Shown here: positions 27,058 to 37,126 of the stretch, piece after piece
How positions within the stretch are numbered: the first letter of the stretch is position 1
How the letters are laid out: each line of letters starts with the position of its first letter
Assembly (NCBI GenBank): GCA_002384935.1
Contig: DGCD01000018.1
Coordinates: forward strand, 224,010-288,009
Source of the DNA: Pusillimonas sp. UBA3987
GTDB taxonomy: Bacteria > Pseudomonadota > Gammaproteobacteria > Burkholderiales > Burkholderiaceae_B
Reading direction: 5' to 3'
DNA length: 64,000 nucleotides
Notes under the pieces: model-generated
The model's input: only the letters and a program-made list of their open reading frames with translations
Databases searched by the model: none
Told to the model about the DNA's origin: nothing
Position numbers and translations under genes: made by a program

Positions 27058-27251
27058 GAATTTGATGCACTCTGTGCCGCGCTCGTTTCATTCAGGTCAC
27101 GCGCTTCGTTTTCCAGCATGACGGGGATGCCGTCGCGAATAGGGTATGCCAGGCGGTCGGCCTTGCAAATGAGTTCATGGTTGGCTTGGTCGTGGTGCAA
27201 CGGCCCCTTGCACAGAGGGCAGACCAGCACTTGCAGTAGGTTTGAGTCCAT
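27054..27251 (-). CDS. Trm112/YcaR family small protein
   Basis: A 65-residue protein of the Trm112 (UPF0434/YcaR) family: LLQVLVCPLCKGPLHHD, then ELICKADRLAYPIRDGIPVML. Only some of the zinc cysteines of eukaryotic Trm112 are kept (two close together, one later). In bacteria the gene sits between lpxK and kdsB, as here. A methyltransferase-activating role is known for archaeal and eukaryotic members; the bacterial role is uncertain. Confidence 0.9.
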   Translation of the reverse strand: MDSNLLQVLVCPLCKGPLHHDQANHELICKADRLAYPIRDGIPVMLENEARDLNETSAAQSASNS

Positions 27252-27293
27252 AGCAGGTATCCGTATGTGGAGTTTCGGGCAACAAGGATCGCG

Positions 27294-28391
27294 CTACCCA
27301 TTTTGTCCGGGCGCAGGATTCGATTGTAGTCGCTTTAGCAGTGCTTGTACCCAATGGGGGTCGGAGAAACGGGGTGCTACTTGTACCGACCACACGCGTG
27401 GATCGCTCGTGTCTTGCAGTTTGACCGCGTCCTTGTCGGTGACCAGGACAATGGCTTGCTTTACTTCGTGAACGGCCGATGCAATGTCGGCGGCGTGGTC
27501 AGGCAGGGCAAGCGCGGGATCGGGGTTCAGACCGTGTTGTCTGAGCAAGCCGAAAAAACGCGCCGGCTGGCCGATGGCCGCTATGGCGCCCAGGCTTTCG
27601 CCGCGATGCTGATTTAACCATTCCGACCACGATACAACCTGCCCGGTGCTGAGTTGGGTACAACTGATGGGCTGCAGGCGCATGCGTATCTGGGCAACCT
27701 GGGGGGGCGGTGTGCGCGGCGCGATACCCTGGGTTTGTGGCAGACTGCCCTCCTGGGGGGTAGGCCCGGATTGATGCAAAACGATCAAATCAACGTTTTC
27801 TAACCGTGAGGGGTGTTCGCGCAGCGGGCCGGCGGGCAATACCCGTTCATTTCCCAGCCCCCGCTCGTCTTGCACCACGATTTCGATATCGCGCGGCAAA
27901 GCTAGATGCTGCAGTCCGTCGTCCGAGACCACGATATCAATGTCGGGATGCCGTTCGATAAGATATTGCAGGGCCAAACGTCGTTTTGGATGAACGGCAA
28001 TGGGAACGCCGGTGGCTTGGGCGATTAGCGCAGGTTCGTCGCCGAACAGGCTGGGGTCCAGTTTTCCTTTGCCGACGCGCGCTTGCTGCTCGGGTAGCGC
28101 AACCCCGTAACCCCGGCTGATCACGCCCGGTCGTCGGCCGAGCGCTTTCAGGGTGTTGACCAGCCCGATCACAACCGGTGTTTTACCCGTGCCGCCCACC
28201 ATGATATTGCCGACAATGATAATGGGAATGCCCTGGGTGTGATGCGCGGCAACATGGGTATGACGCCGCCGTTTGATGAAAACCGCCGCCAGCACCATCC
28301 AGGAAAGCGGTAACAATAATGTGCTGATCAGCCCTTTGCGCTGCCAGACTCGATGTGCGAACTGGGCAAGAAAGGTGTGCGGTGTGGGCAT
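27294..28391 (-). CDS. lpxK: Tetraacyldisaccharide 4'-kinase
   Basis: A 365-residue membrane-associated kinase that phosphorylates the lipid A disaccharide. An N-terminal hydrophobic helix (ISTLLLPLSWMVLAAVFI) precedes the P-loop in IIVGNIMVGGTGKTPVVIGL. Later conserved blocks are SRGYG, DEPALIAQATGVPIAV and SDDGLQHLALPRDIEIVV. It starts six bases after the exbD stop and is followed by the Trm112-like gene. Confidence 0.95.
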   Translation of the reverse strand: MPTPHTFLAQFAHRVWQRKGLISTLLLPLSWMVLAAVFIKRRRHTHVAAHHTQGIPIIIVGNIMVGGTGKTPVVIGLVNTLKALGRRPGVISRGYGVALPEQQARVGKGKLDPSLFGDEPALIAQATGVPIAVHPKRRLALQYLIERHPDIDIVVSDDGLQHLALPRDIEIVVQDERGLGNERVLPAGPLREHPSRLENVDLIVLHQSGPTPQEGSLPQTQGIAPRTPPPQVAQIRMRLQPISCTQLSTGQVVSWSEWLNQHRGESLGAIAAIGQPARFFGLLRQHGLNPDPALALPDHAADIASAVHEVKQAIVLVTDKDAVKLQDTSDPRVWSVQVAPRFSDPHWVQALLKRLQSNPAPGQNG

Positions 28392-28397
28392 GGTTGC

Positions 28398-28802
28398 TTA
28401 TTGTTGCGTGGCGAAATTAACGCGTTGGATGCCCGCCAGGCGGGCCGCCTCCATGGCTTTAACAACGTTCTCGTGGGTGGCCTGGGCGTCGGCATTAATG
28501 AGCAGTACGGGTTCGGTCTGACTGCCGACAGCCAGTTTCAGTGCGTTGGTCAGGCCTTGCATGCTGGTGTCGGCGATTAAGTTGGTGTCGAGTGCGAACA
28601 GACCATCTTTGTTGATCGCCAAACGTAATGGGTTGGGGTCTATCGCCTGCGCGCTGGCCTGGGGCAGGGTAATGCTCAGTTGCTGGAAACGTGTGAACGA
28701 CGTGGTGGCGGCCAGAAAAATCAGGATAACCAGCAAAATATCGATGAGCGGGATCAGGTTGATCTCTGGCTCTTCATGCTGAATGCGGCGACGGAAATTC
28801 AT
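28398..28802 (-). CDS. exbD: ExbD/TolR family transport energiser
   Basis: A 134-residue protein with one N-terminal membrane helix. The helix holds the essential proton-path aspartate (INLIPLIDILLVILIFLAAT), followed by a periplasmic domain. With ExbB it uses the proton gradient to power TonB-type outer-membrane transport or related work. The order exbB-exbD-lpxK-ycaR-kdsB is a common betaproteobacterial arrangement. It starts two bases after the exbB stop. Confidence 0.92.
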   Translation of the reverse strand: MNFRRRIQHEEPEINLIPLIDILLVILIFLAATTSFTRFQQLSITLPQASAQAIDPNPLRLAINKDGLFALDTNLIADTSMQGLTNALKLAVGSQTEPVLLINADAQATHENVVKAMEAARLAGIQRVNFATQQ

Positions 28803-28804
28803 GA

Positions 28805-29425
28805 TCAGTTCGGGGGCGTGTTACGCGAGTCTTGCTGAAGAATCCGGTCTAGCGTGCTGGCCTGGTGTTCGATCTGGTGCAGGAAATGGTCGACCCGGGC
28901 ACGGAAAAACCGATGAAAAATCAGGGCAGGCACGGCAATAATAATACCGAAGCCCGTATTGTACAGAGCAACGGAGATACCGCGTGCCAATTGTGCCGGA
29001 TCACCCCCGGCCGGGGTGTAGGAGGCAAAAATTTCAATCATCCCGATCACGGTGCCGAACAGGCCAAGCAAAGGTGATACGACAGCTACGGTTGCAAGGC
29101 TGGGAACGTAGCGGTTGAGGCGATACGCTACATCTTTGCCGACATCTTCAATCGCTGCCTGGCGGTAGGTGGTGTCATGATGGCGAACGGCGATCACCTC
29201 CGCCAGCACGCGCCCCAACGGAGAGCTCAAGGCTAATTTTTCCAGCGCATTGCTGGTGGGGGCCTTTTGCCGGATAAGTTCAGTGACCCTGTCAAGCAGG
29301 TGCTCCGGCGCAATCAGTTTGGTGCGCAATGACAGGAAGCGTTCAATGATGAAGGCCAGGCCGATCACTGATGTAATAATCAGCAGCCAGATAGGCCAGC
29401 CGGCGTCATGAATGATTTGCAGCAA
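28805..29425 (-). CDS. exbB: ExbB/TolQ family transport energiser
   Basis: A 206-residue membrane protein with three helices: IWLLIITSVIGLAFIIERFL near the N-terminus, then two late ones (LATVAVVSPLLGLFGTVIGMI and VALYNTGFGIIIAVPALIFH). The latter pair holds the family core. I chose the TTG at 29425 because GGAGAG lies five bases upstream and the protein then opens directly before helix 1. An earlier in-frame start at 29473 adds 16 basic residues without a ribosome site. First gene of the long envelope operon. Confidence 0.92.
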   Translation of the reverse strand: MLQIIHDAGWPIWLLIITSVIGLAFIIERFLSLRTKLIAPEHLLDRVTELIRQKAPTSNALEKLALSSPLGRVLAEVIAVRHHDTTYRQAAIEDVGKDVAYRLNRYVPSLATVAVVSPLLGLFGTVIGMIEIFASYTPAGGDPAQLARGISVALYNTGFGIIIAVPALIFHRFFRARVDHFLHQIEHQASTLDRILQQDSRNTPPN

Positions 29426-29594
29426 AACAGCTCTCCGAACAAAGATCCGGTTCAACCGGATCAGGATGTGCAAACGCCCATTTTAATCGGGAAGCGTCGG
29501 GCGGCAACAGCACGGTAAAAGTTATCAAATTGTAACGTCTGGAATTTAGGCGTTTTGGAGGGTGAATTGGCGTCAATAAAGGGTTTGCGAAGGG

Positions 29595-29615
29595 TATCCA
29601 CAGAAACTGTGGATA
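29595..29615. promoter_or_regulatory. Palindrome of two DnaA-box-like sites
   Basis: TATCCACAG and CTGTGGATA are perfect inverted copies separated by AAA. The right arm with the next base (29608-29616) is a perfect DnaA box on the minus strand (TTATCCACA). The left arm (29594-29602) is GTATCCACA, one mismatch from it. Confidence 0.6.
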
Positions 29616-29786
29616 ATTTTGTGCAAAACTATGGGCAACGCGTTGTTTTACGTGGTCTGGCAGTTCAGTGGTCAATAATCAGTCATTTTGTTGAAATAAA
29701 TTAAATCCTTATAAATCATATAGTTAATTTGATTATTTAAGGCTTTTTAAAAGATCAGCCCTGAATCGGCTTGATATATGGCCTAT

Positions 29787-29815
29787 TTGACATTTTCAAC
29801 CGTTCTGTGGATAGA
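29787..29815 (+). promoter_or_regulatory. Candidate promoter of xseA
   Basis: A perfect -35 TTGACA is followed after 17 bases by the weak -10 GATAGA. The -10 overlaps a DnaA-box-like TGTGGATAG (29806-29814). The leader to the xseA ATG would be about 135 bases. Confidence 0.45.
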
Positions 29816-29958
29816 AGTTGCTTTTAAGGTATGTGTCAGGGTCGAATGCTATGATTGAGGCTCACACAGGTTTTTTTCTCTGCCGTTCGGCCTACGTCGA
29901 TTTTTGCAGGGATTTTACATAAAGTTACACATATCAAGTCGAGCATTAAATCACGCCC

Positions 29959-31323
29959 ATGTCGCCTGATTCCCCAGCCTTTGCAAATGATGCCACGCAC
30001 GCTTCCACGATATTGACGGTAAGTCAGTTGAATCGGGCGGTGGGTGCGTTGCTCGAGGGCAACTTTTCACGTATCTGGGTAAAAGGGGAGGTGTCCAACT
30101 TTACCCAGGCCGCGTCGGGACATTGGTATTTCACTATTAAAGACGACCGGGCCGCCGTGCGCGCCGTGATGTTCCGGGGGCGGGTGCAAGCCGTTGGTTT
30201 CGTGCCCCGGGTCGGAGAGCAGTTTGAGTTTCGCGCCGTGGTTACATTGTATGAGCCGCGCGGCGACTACCAACTCCAGATCGACACGTTGCGCCGGGCA
30301 GGCCAGGGCGATTTGCATGAGGCCTTTCTTAGATTAAAGGCGAAGCTGGAGTCGGAGGGTTTATTTGATTCAGCCCGAAAACGGCCGATACCGCTAATGC
30401 CCAGGGCGGTGGGTGTGATTACCTCGTTGGCTGCGGCAGCGCTGCGCGATGTTTTAACCTCGTTCACGCGACGAGCGCCTCATATTCCCGTTGTGGTTTA
30501 TCCGGCGCCGGTTCAAGGCGTCGATGCGCCTGCCGCTTTGGTACAGGCGCTGGAAACGGCCTACAGTCGTAACGAGGTTGATGTCATCCTGCTGGTACGC
30601 GGCGGCGGCAGTCTGGAGGACCTCTGGGCGTTCAATGACGAGGCCCTGGCTCGAACCGTGGCAGCCAGTCCGGTTCCGATTGTGTGCGGCGTCGGTCATG
30701 AAACCGATTTCAGTATTGCAGATTTCGTGGCCGATTTGCGAGCGCCCACGCCCACTGCGGCGGCTGAGCTTTCCTGTGCACCACGAGAGGTGTTGCTGGA
30801 TCAAGTGTTCGAGTTGCATCGAGCCCTTTCGCGGCATCATCAGCGTTTGCTTGAGCGCTTGTCAATGCGGCTCGATCGCGCGATGTCGCAATTGGTGTCG
30901 CCGCGCCAGCGCTTGAATCAGCAACGGGAAGGGTTGCTCTCGCTGACGGCACGCCTGCATCGCGCCGCCCGCAGAAGCACCGAGCTTGAAGCGGCGCGAT
31001 TGAATTTGTTAAAAATACGCCTGAAGGCCGCGCTGCCTCCCGTTGCCCAGCGCCGCCAGGAACTTGAACGTTTAACCGAACGGCTGGCGGCGGTTGGGCC
31101 GCGTCAGTTTCGCCGCCCCCGGGCACGGCTTGAGGCCGCCGAGCAAACGTTGCAGGCGCTTAGCCCGAAACATATTCTGGCGCGTGGTTACGCTTTGGTT
31201 CGCAACCAGCACGGGGTGTTGGTTAAAAATGCGTTAGACTTGAAAGCAGGCGACCGGCTGCTGCTTGAGCTGGCTCAGGGCGCGGCCGATGTCGAAGTAC
31301 TGAAAACGCGCAGTCTGTTATAA
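29959..31323 (+). CDS. xseA: Exodeoxyribonuclease VII large subunit
   Basis: A 454-residue nuclease subunit. An N-terminal OB-fold (VSQLNRAVGALLEGNFSRIWV, FTIKDDRAAVRAVMFRG) leads to the catalytic core with PRAVGVITSLAAAALRDVL, RGGGSLEDLWAFNDE and GVGHETDFSIADFVAD, and a long helical C-terminal part. With XseB it degrades single-stranded DNA into oligonucleotides. The small subunit gene xseB is not in the window. Transcribed away from exbB. Confidence 0.96.
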   Translation: MSPDSPAFANDATHASTILTVSQLNRAVGALLEGNFSRIWVKGEVSNFTQAASGHWYFTIKDDRAAVRAVMFRGRVQAVGFVPRVGEQFEFRAVVTLYEPRGDYQLQIDTLRRAGQGDLHEAFLRLKAKLESEGLFDSARKRPIPLMPRAVGVITSLAAAALRDVLTSFTRRAPHIPVVVYPAPVQGVDAPAALVQALETAYSRNEVDVILLVRGGGSLEDLWAFNDEALARTVAASPVPIVCGVGHETDFSIADFVADLRAPTPTAAAELSCAPREVLLDQVFELHRALSRHHQRLLERLSMRLDRAMSQLVSPRQRLNQQREGLLSLTARLHRAARRSTELEAARLNLLKIRLKAALPPVAQRRQELERLTERLAAVGPRQFRRPRARLEAAEQTLQALSPKHILARGYALVRNQHGVLVKNALDLKAGDRLLLELAQGAADVEVLKTRSLL

Positions 31324-31398
31324 AAAAACGCTTAAAATAGGGCGTTGAAACAGGCTTTGTGATGTATTTTTCATTCACCTTTTATAAGGAAATTGATT

Positions 31399-31977
31399 AT
31401 GGCTTTTACGCTTCCTGAACTGCCTTATGCGCTCGACGCGCTGGAACCCACCATTTCGAAAGAAACGCTTGAGTTCCATTATGGCAAGCATCACCAAACT
31501 TATGTAACGAATCTGAACAACCTGGTTGCCGGAACAGAGTTTGAGTCGGCTTCCTTGGAAGATATCATCAAGAAAGCCTCCGGTGGTGTTTTCAACAACG
31601 CCGCGCAGGTTTGGAATCATACTTTTTACTGGAACAGCATGTCGCCCAACGGTGGCGGTGAGCCTTCCGGCAAGTTGGCTGAAGCCATCAATGCCAAGTG
31701 GGGCAGTGTTGCCGCATTCAAAGAGGCGTTCAACAAGTCGGCAGCCGGCAATTTCGGTTCAGGCTGGACCTGGCTGGTGAAAAAATCCGACGGCTCGCTC
31801 GATATCGTGAACACCAGCAATGCCGCCACGCCGCTCACTACGTCCGACGCCCCGCTGCTGACCTGTGATGTCTGGGAACACGCTTACTACATTGATTACC
31901 GTAATGCGCGTCCCAAGTATCTGGAAAGCTTCTGGAACGTTGCGAACTGGGATTTTGCTGCCAAGAACCTGGGGTAA
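31399..31977 (+). CDS. sodB: Superoxide dismutase (Fe type)
   Basis: A 192-residue Fe/Mn-family superoxide dismutase. The metal ligands are visible: His in EFHYGKHHQTYV, His in WNHTFYWNSM, and Asp/His in DVWEHAYYIDYRN. AGNFGSGWTWLV and the overall pattern point to the iron form. The ATG at 31399 has AAGGAA seven bases upstream; an in-frame TTG six bases earlier is less likely. A strong terminator follows. Confidence 0.96.
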   Translation: MAFTLPELPYALDALEPTISKETLEFHYGKHHQTYVTNLNNLVAGTEFESASLEDIIKKASGGVFNNAAQVWNHTFYWNSMSPNGGGEPSGKLAEAINAKWGSVAAFKEAFNKSAAGNFGSGWTWLVKKSDGSLDIVNTSNAATPLTTSDAPLLTCDVWEHAYYIDYRNARPKYLESFWNVANWDFAAKNLG

Positions 31978-32033
31978 TCTCGGGTGTGCAGTTTGTTCTG
32001 CAGCGCATTTATCACTGATTTCAGTGCATTGAC

Positions 32034-32070
32034 CCCTGCCGCGCGCTGCGTGGCAGGGTTTGTTTTTTTT
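32034..32070 (+). terminator. Intrinsic terminator after sodB
   Basis: CCCTGCC pairs with GGCAGGG around an 11-base GC-rich loop and is followed by TTTGTTTTTTTT. It ends 20 bases before the thiolase ATG, which therefore probably relies on its own promoter or on readthrough. Confidence 0.85.
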
Positions 32071-32089
32071 GAACCCTCAGGTTTTCATT

Positions 32090-33295
32090 ATGACTAAACA
32101 TGCATTTATTTGCGACGCCGTTCGCACCCCGTTCGGTCGTTATGGCGGCGCACTTGCGCCTGTGCGTACCGATGATCTCGCTGCGATTCCAATCAAGGCG
32201 CTTACGGAACGTCACCCCGATGTCGATTGGTCGCAGCTTCACGACGTAATCTACGGTTGCGCCAATCAGGCGGGGGAAGATAATCGCAACGTGGCGCGCA
32301 TGGCGGCATTGCTGGCGGGGTTGCCTCACACTGTGCCGGGTTCGACCGTTAATCGCTTGTGCGGTTCCAGCCTTGATTCCCTCGGGTCGGCTGCACGAGC
32401 CATCCGTTCGGGTGACGTCGATTTCATGATTGCCGGTGGTGTTGAAAGCATGAGCCGCGCGCCGTTTGTCATGGGGAAAGCCGAAACCGCGTTTTCCCGT
32501 AACGCCTCTATCTACGACACCACAATCGGCTGGCGCTTCATTAATAAATTGATGAAAGCGCAGTATGGTGTGGATTCCATGCCCGAAACCGCCGAAAACG
32601 TGGCCGATCAGTTTAATGTGTCGCGCGAAGATCAAGATAAATTTGCACTGGCCAGCCAAACTAAAACGGCAGCCGCTCAGAAGCAAGGCATTTTCAAAGA
32701 TGAAATTGTCCCGGTAACCATCCCCCAGCGTAAGGGCGACCCCGTTGTGGTCGATACCGACGAGCACCCGCGTGAGACTTCCATGGAAGCACTGGCGCGT
32801 TTGAAGCCTGTGGTTCGCCCAGACGGAACGGTAACCGCCGGGAATGCCTCGGGCGTGAACGACGGCGCCTGCGCGCTTGTGGTTGCTTCAGAAGAGGCGG
32901 CCGGCAAGCAGGGTTTAACGCCCAGGGCACGTGTGGTTGCAATGGCAACGGCAGGTGTTGAGCCTCGTATCATGGGTATTGGCCCGGCGCCGGCATCTGA
33001 AAAAGTGCTGCAGCTGGCTGGCTTGACCATTGATCAAATGGACGTGATCGAGCTTAACGAAGCGTTTGCTGCGCAGGGCCTTGCCACTTTGCGCATGCTG
33101 AATGTTGCCGACGATGACCCGCGAGTGAATCCCTATGGCGGCGCCATTGCCCTGGGGCATCCCTTGGGTGCCAGCGGGGCCCGCCTGGCAACAACCGCCA
33201 TGTATCATCTGGAACGAACCGGTGGTCGTTATGCTTTGTGCACCATGTGTATCGGCGTTGGTCAGGGGATCGCCGTTATTCTTGAGCGCGTATAA
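32090..33295 (+). CDS. pcaF: Thiolase, probably 3-oxoadipyl-CoA thiolase
   Basis: A 401-residue thiolase. It has the acyl-accepting Cys in STVNRLCGSSLDSL, GGVESMSRAP, the NEAFAAQ motif, GHPLGASGAR and the second catalytic Cys in TMCIGVGQG. The opening RTPFGRYGGALAPVRTDDLAAIP is the pattern of PcaF/PaaJ, which split 3-oxoadipyl-CoA into succinyl-CoA and acetyl-CoA at the end of aromatic catabolism. No other catabolic gene is nearby, so a general acetyl-CoA acyltransferase role remains possible. I chose the ATG at 32090; an earlier frame start would read through the terminator T run. Confidence 0.78.
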   Translation: MTKHAFICDAVRTPFGRYGGALAPVRTDDLAAIPIKALTERHPDVDWSQLHDVIYGCANQAGEDNRNVARMAALLAGLPHTVPGSTVNRLCGSSLDSLGSAARAIRSGDVDFMIAGGVESMSRAPFVMGKAETAFSRNASIYDTTIGWRFINKLMKAQYGVDSMPETAENVADQFNVSREDQDKFALASQTKTAAAQKQGIFKDEIVPVTIPQRKGDPVVVDTDEHPRETSMEALARLKPVVRPDGTVTAGNASGVNDGACALVVASEEAAGKQGLTPRARVVAMATAGVEPRIMGIGPAPASEKVLQLAGLTIDQMDVIELNEAFAAQGLATLRMLNVADDDPRVNPYGGAIALGHPLGASGARLATTAMYHLERTGGRYALCTMCIGVGQGIAVILERV

Positions 33296-33363
33296 GGTCT
33301 GGCGTTCAGGCAAAAGCAGTCGATGTTTGAAATACCTTGCGGTTATGGTACCGGCAAGGTGTT

Positions 33364-33840
33364 TCAATTGGGCGCAGGCAGGTTTTCAACCTTGGCCCCG
33401 GTTGTAATACCGTACCGGTTGAACCAGCCTTGCTCCATTTCCAGCGCGTACGAAATTTCACCCGGTGGGCAGTGGGTTTGTTCCGACAGGGGCTGCATGT
33501 CGGCAATGTGAATAATGGCCCCGGTTTGGTTGATAAACGCAATCGATAGCGGCAACGGCGTGTTTTTCATCCAGAAGCATTGAAGCTGTGGTTGATTGAA
33601 AACAAACAGCATGCCATGATTTGCCGGCAGTGATTCGCGATACATCAGCCCTCGTTGCAGGCTGGCCGGGGTGGCTGCAATTTCGGTCTGAACCGTTATT
33701 TGATTGATTGAAAGTTCGGTTGTTGGGAGAATTGTTTGAGCCCGAAGCGGTTGGGCTCCCAATGCAAGCGACGTTGAAAAAAATATTGCAAAATAAAAAA
33801 CAACGAGGCGTTGCCCCGTTGTTTGTAAAAAATCAGCCAT
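33364..33840 (-). CDS. DUF192 family exported protein
   Basis: A 158-residue protein. The signal peptide (RLVVFYFAIFFSTSLALGAQ, ending near LRAQ) precedes the small DUF192 beta-domain: ATPASLQRGLMYRESLP, GMLFVFNQPQLQCFWMKNT, PLSIAFINQTGAIIHI. The function of the family is unknown. The ATG at 33840 has no strong ribosome site. Its first 18 codons contain the intrinsic terminator of the upstream cold-shock gene. The signal peptide argues that the ATG is nevertheless the true start. Confidence 0.8.
   Translation of the reverse strand: MADFLQTTGQRLVVFYFAIFFSTSLALGAQPLRAQTILPTTELSINQITVQTEIAATPASLQRGLMYRESLPANHGMLFVFNQPQLQCFWMKNTPLPLSIAFINQTGAIIHIADMQPLSEQTHCPPGEISYALEMEQGWFNRYGITTGAKVENLPAPN
33788..33823 (-). 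terminator. Intrinsic terminator of the cold-shock gene, inside the DUF192 coding region
   Basis: On the minus strand AACAACGGGG pairs with CCTCGTTGTT (one G-U pair) around CAACG and is followed by TTTTTTATTTT. It lies 45 bases past the csp stop, but within codons 6-18 of the DUF192 gene. Confidence 0.85.
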
Positions 33841-33867
33841 TCTTGTTGGTGTTTAAAATAATTGTTT

Positions 33868-34116
33868 TCAGGAGGCAGCGGTAATGTTCAAAGCCTGTTT
33901 GCCCTTGGGGCCCTGGGCGATTTCAAACATGACTTTCTGACCTTCTTTCAGGGTTTTGAACCCGTTCATTTGAATGGACGAAAAGTGTGCGAAAAGGTCT
34001 TCGCCCCCATTATCAGGGGTTATGAAGCCAAAACCCTTCGCGTCGTTGAACCATTTTACGGTTCCACTCAGCTTAGGGGACTCCCCGACTGCGGTGGTGC
34101 TTAAGTCTTCGGACAT
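33868..34116 (-). CDS. CspA-family cold-shock protein
   Basis: An 82-residue nucleic-acid chaperone. The RNA-binding motifs are present: GTVKWFNDAKGFGFITPD (RNP1 in KGFGFI) and DLFAHFSSI (RNP2-like). The family usually starts just before KLSGTVKWFN. Here a 14-residue acidic/serine-rich N-terminal extension is supported by GAGAGG before the ATG at 34116. It has a candidate promoter about 110 bases upstream and a strong terminator downstream. Confidence 0.95.
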   Translation of the reverse strand: MSEDLSTTAVGESPKLSGTVKWFNDAKGFGFITPDNGGEDLFAHFSSIQMNGFKTLKEGQKVMFEIAQGPKGKQALNITAAS

Positions 34117-34227
34117 ACGTACTGCCTCTCTCTGCTAGTGTTGGGTTAAAACCAGGTAACCGTCTTTTGCGGTAGCCTGTGGGTTCGGGATAAGCTGGTG
34201 AACCAGCGTTGTAACCAGAACATGTTG

Positions 34228-34257
34228 ATAATGCGCAATGTGATCATTCGTAGTCAA
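34228..34257 (-). promoter_or_regulatory. Candidate promoter of the cold-shock gene
   Basis: On the minus strand TTGACT and CATTAT are separated by 18 bases. The mRNA leader would be about 105 bases, long as in several cold-shock genes. Confidence 0.55.
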
Positions 34258-34289
34258 CTATGGAAATTACTTAGTTTTGATCTGAAATC

Positions 34290-34613
34290 ATGGCAACAAA
34301 CACAGATATTCAACGGGATACCGTCCTGGAACGCGAGAAAGAGGCGCTCAAACCCCCGCCCATGTACCAGGTTGTGCTGCTCAACGATGACTATACGCCG
34401 ATGGAGTTTGTGGTGAATGTGCTGCAAAGTGTCTTTGGCAAAACATCGGAAGAAGCGGCGCACATTATGTTGAAAGTGCATCACGAAGGGCGAGGTGTGT
34501 GTGGGGTTTATACCCGCGATATCGCCGCCACCCGGGTTGAAATGGTGCGGCAACTGGCGCGCGCGCGGCAGCATCCTTTACAGTGCATAATGGAACCGGC
34601 GCCCGATGCGTAA
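34290..34613 (+). CDS. clpS: ClpS adaptor protein
   Basis: A 107-residue N-end-rule adaptor. The substrate pocket and ClpA contact motifs are present: YQVVLLNDDYTPMEFVVNVL, then IMLKVHHEGRGVCGVYTRDIA. It delivers proteins with destabilising N-terminal residues to ClpAP. It lies directly upstream of clpA (170 bases), the usual arrangement. Confidence 0.97.
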   Translation: MATNTDIQRDTVLEREKEALKPPPMYQVVLLNDDYTPMEFVVNVLQSVFGKTSEEAAHIMLKVHHEGRGVCGVYTRDIAATRVEMVRQLARARQHPLQCIMEPAPDA

Positions 34614-34783
34614 ACTTCACAATGTTGTTAATCGAACGCGGCGTGCAGGGCGATTAAACTTTTTTGATGTAATCGGGTCAAACCCAGTGTACGAGGTGCT
34701 TAATGGGTGATACTGTTGAGTAGGATTAGTCGTAGAATAGTTGTTGAAATAGTGGTTTGTCCGCTTCGGCAATAGGAGGAAGC

Positions 34784-37126
<2,343 letters not shown>

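Larger units (their letters stand above)
29426..29958. other. Divergent intergenic region with AT-rich core
   Basis: This 533-base gap between exbB and xseA holds no convincing gene. It contains a palindromic pair of DnaA-box-like sites (29595-29615) and a strikingly AT-rich stretch at about 29685-29755. A third DnaA-box-like site lies at 29806-29814 within a candidate xseA promoter. It must also carry the exbB promoter, which I could not place with confidence. Confidence 0.7.

Noticed and set aside
29474..29675. Extension of exbB or a small gene upstream of it
   Set aside because: The ribosome site GGAGAG fits the TTG at 29425, and the upstream frames cover the DnaA-box palindrome without coding character.
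29426..29958. A classical chromosomal origin
   Set aside because: Only three box-like sites are present and no dnaA, dnaN, gyrB, rpmH or parAB gene is near; kept only as a finding to be tested.
32021..32767. A 248-codon minus-strand frame opposite the thiolase gene
   Set aside because: It overlaps a complete thiolase and reads through the sodB terminator; it resembles no protein.
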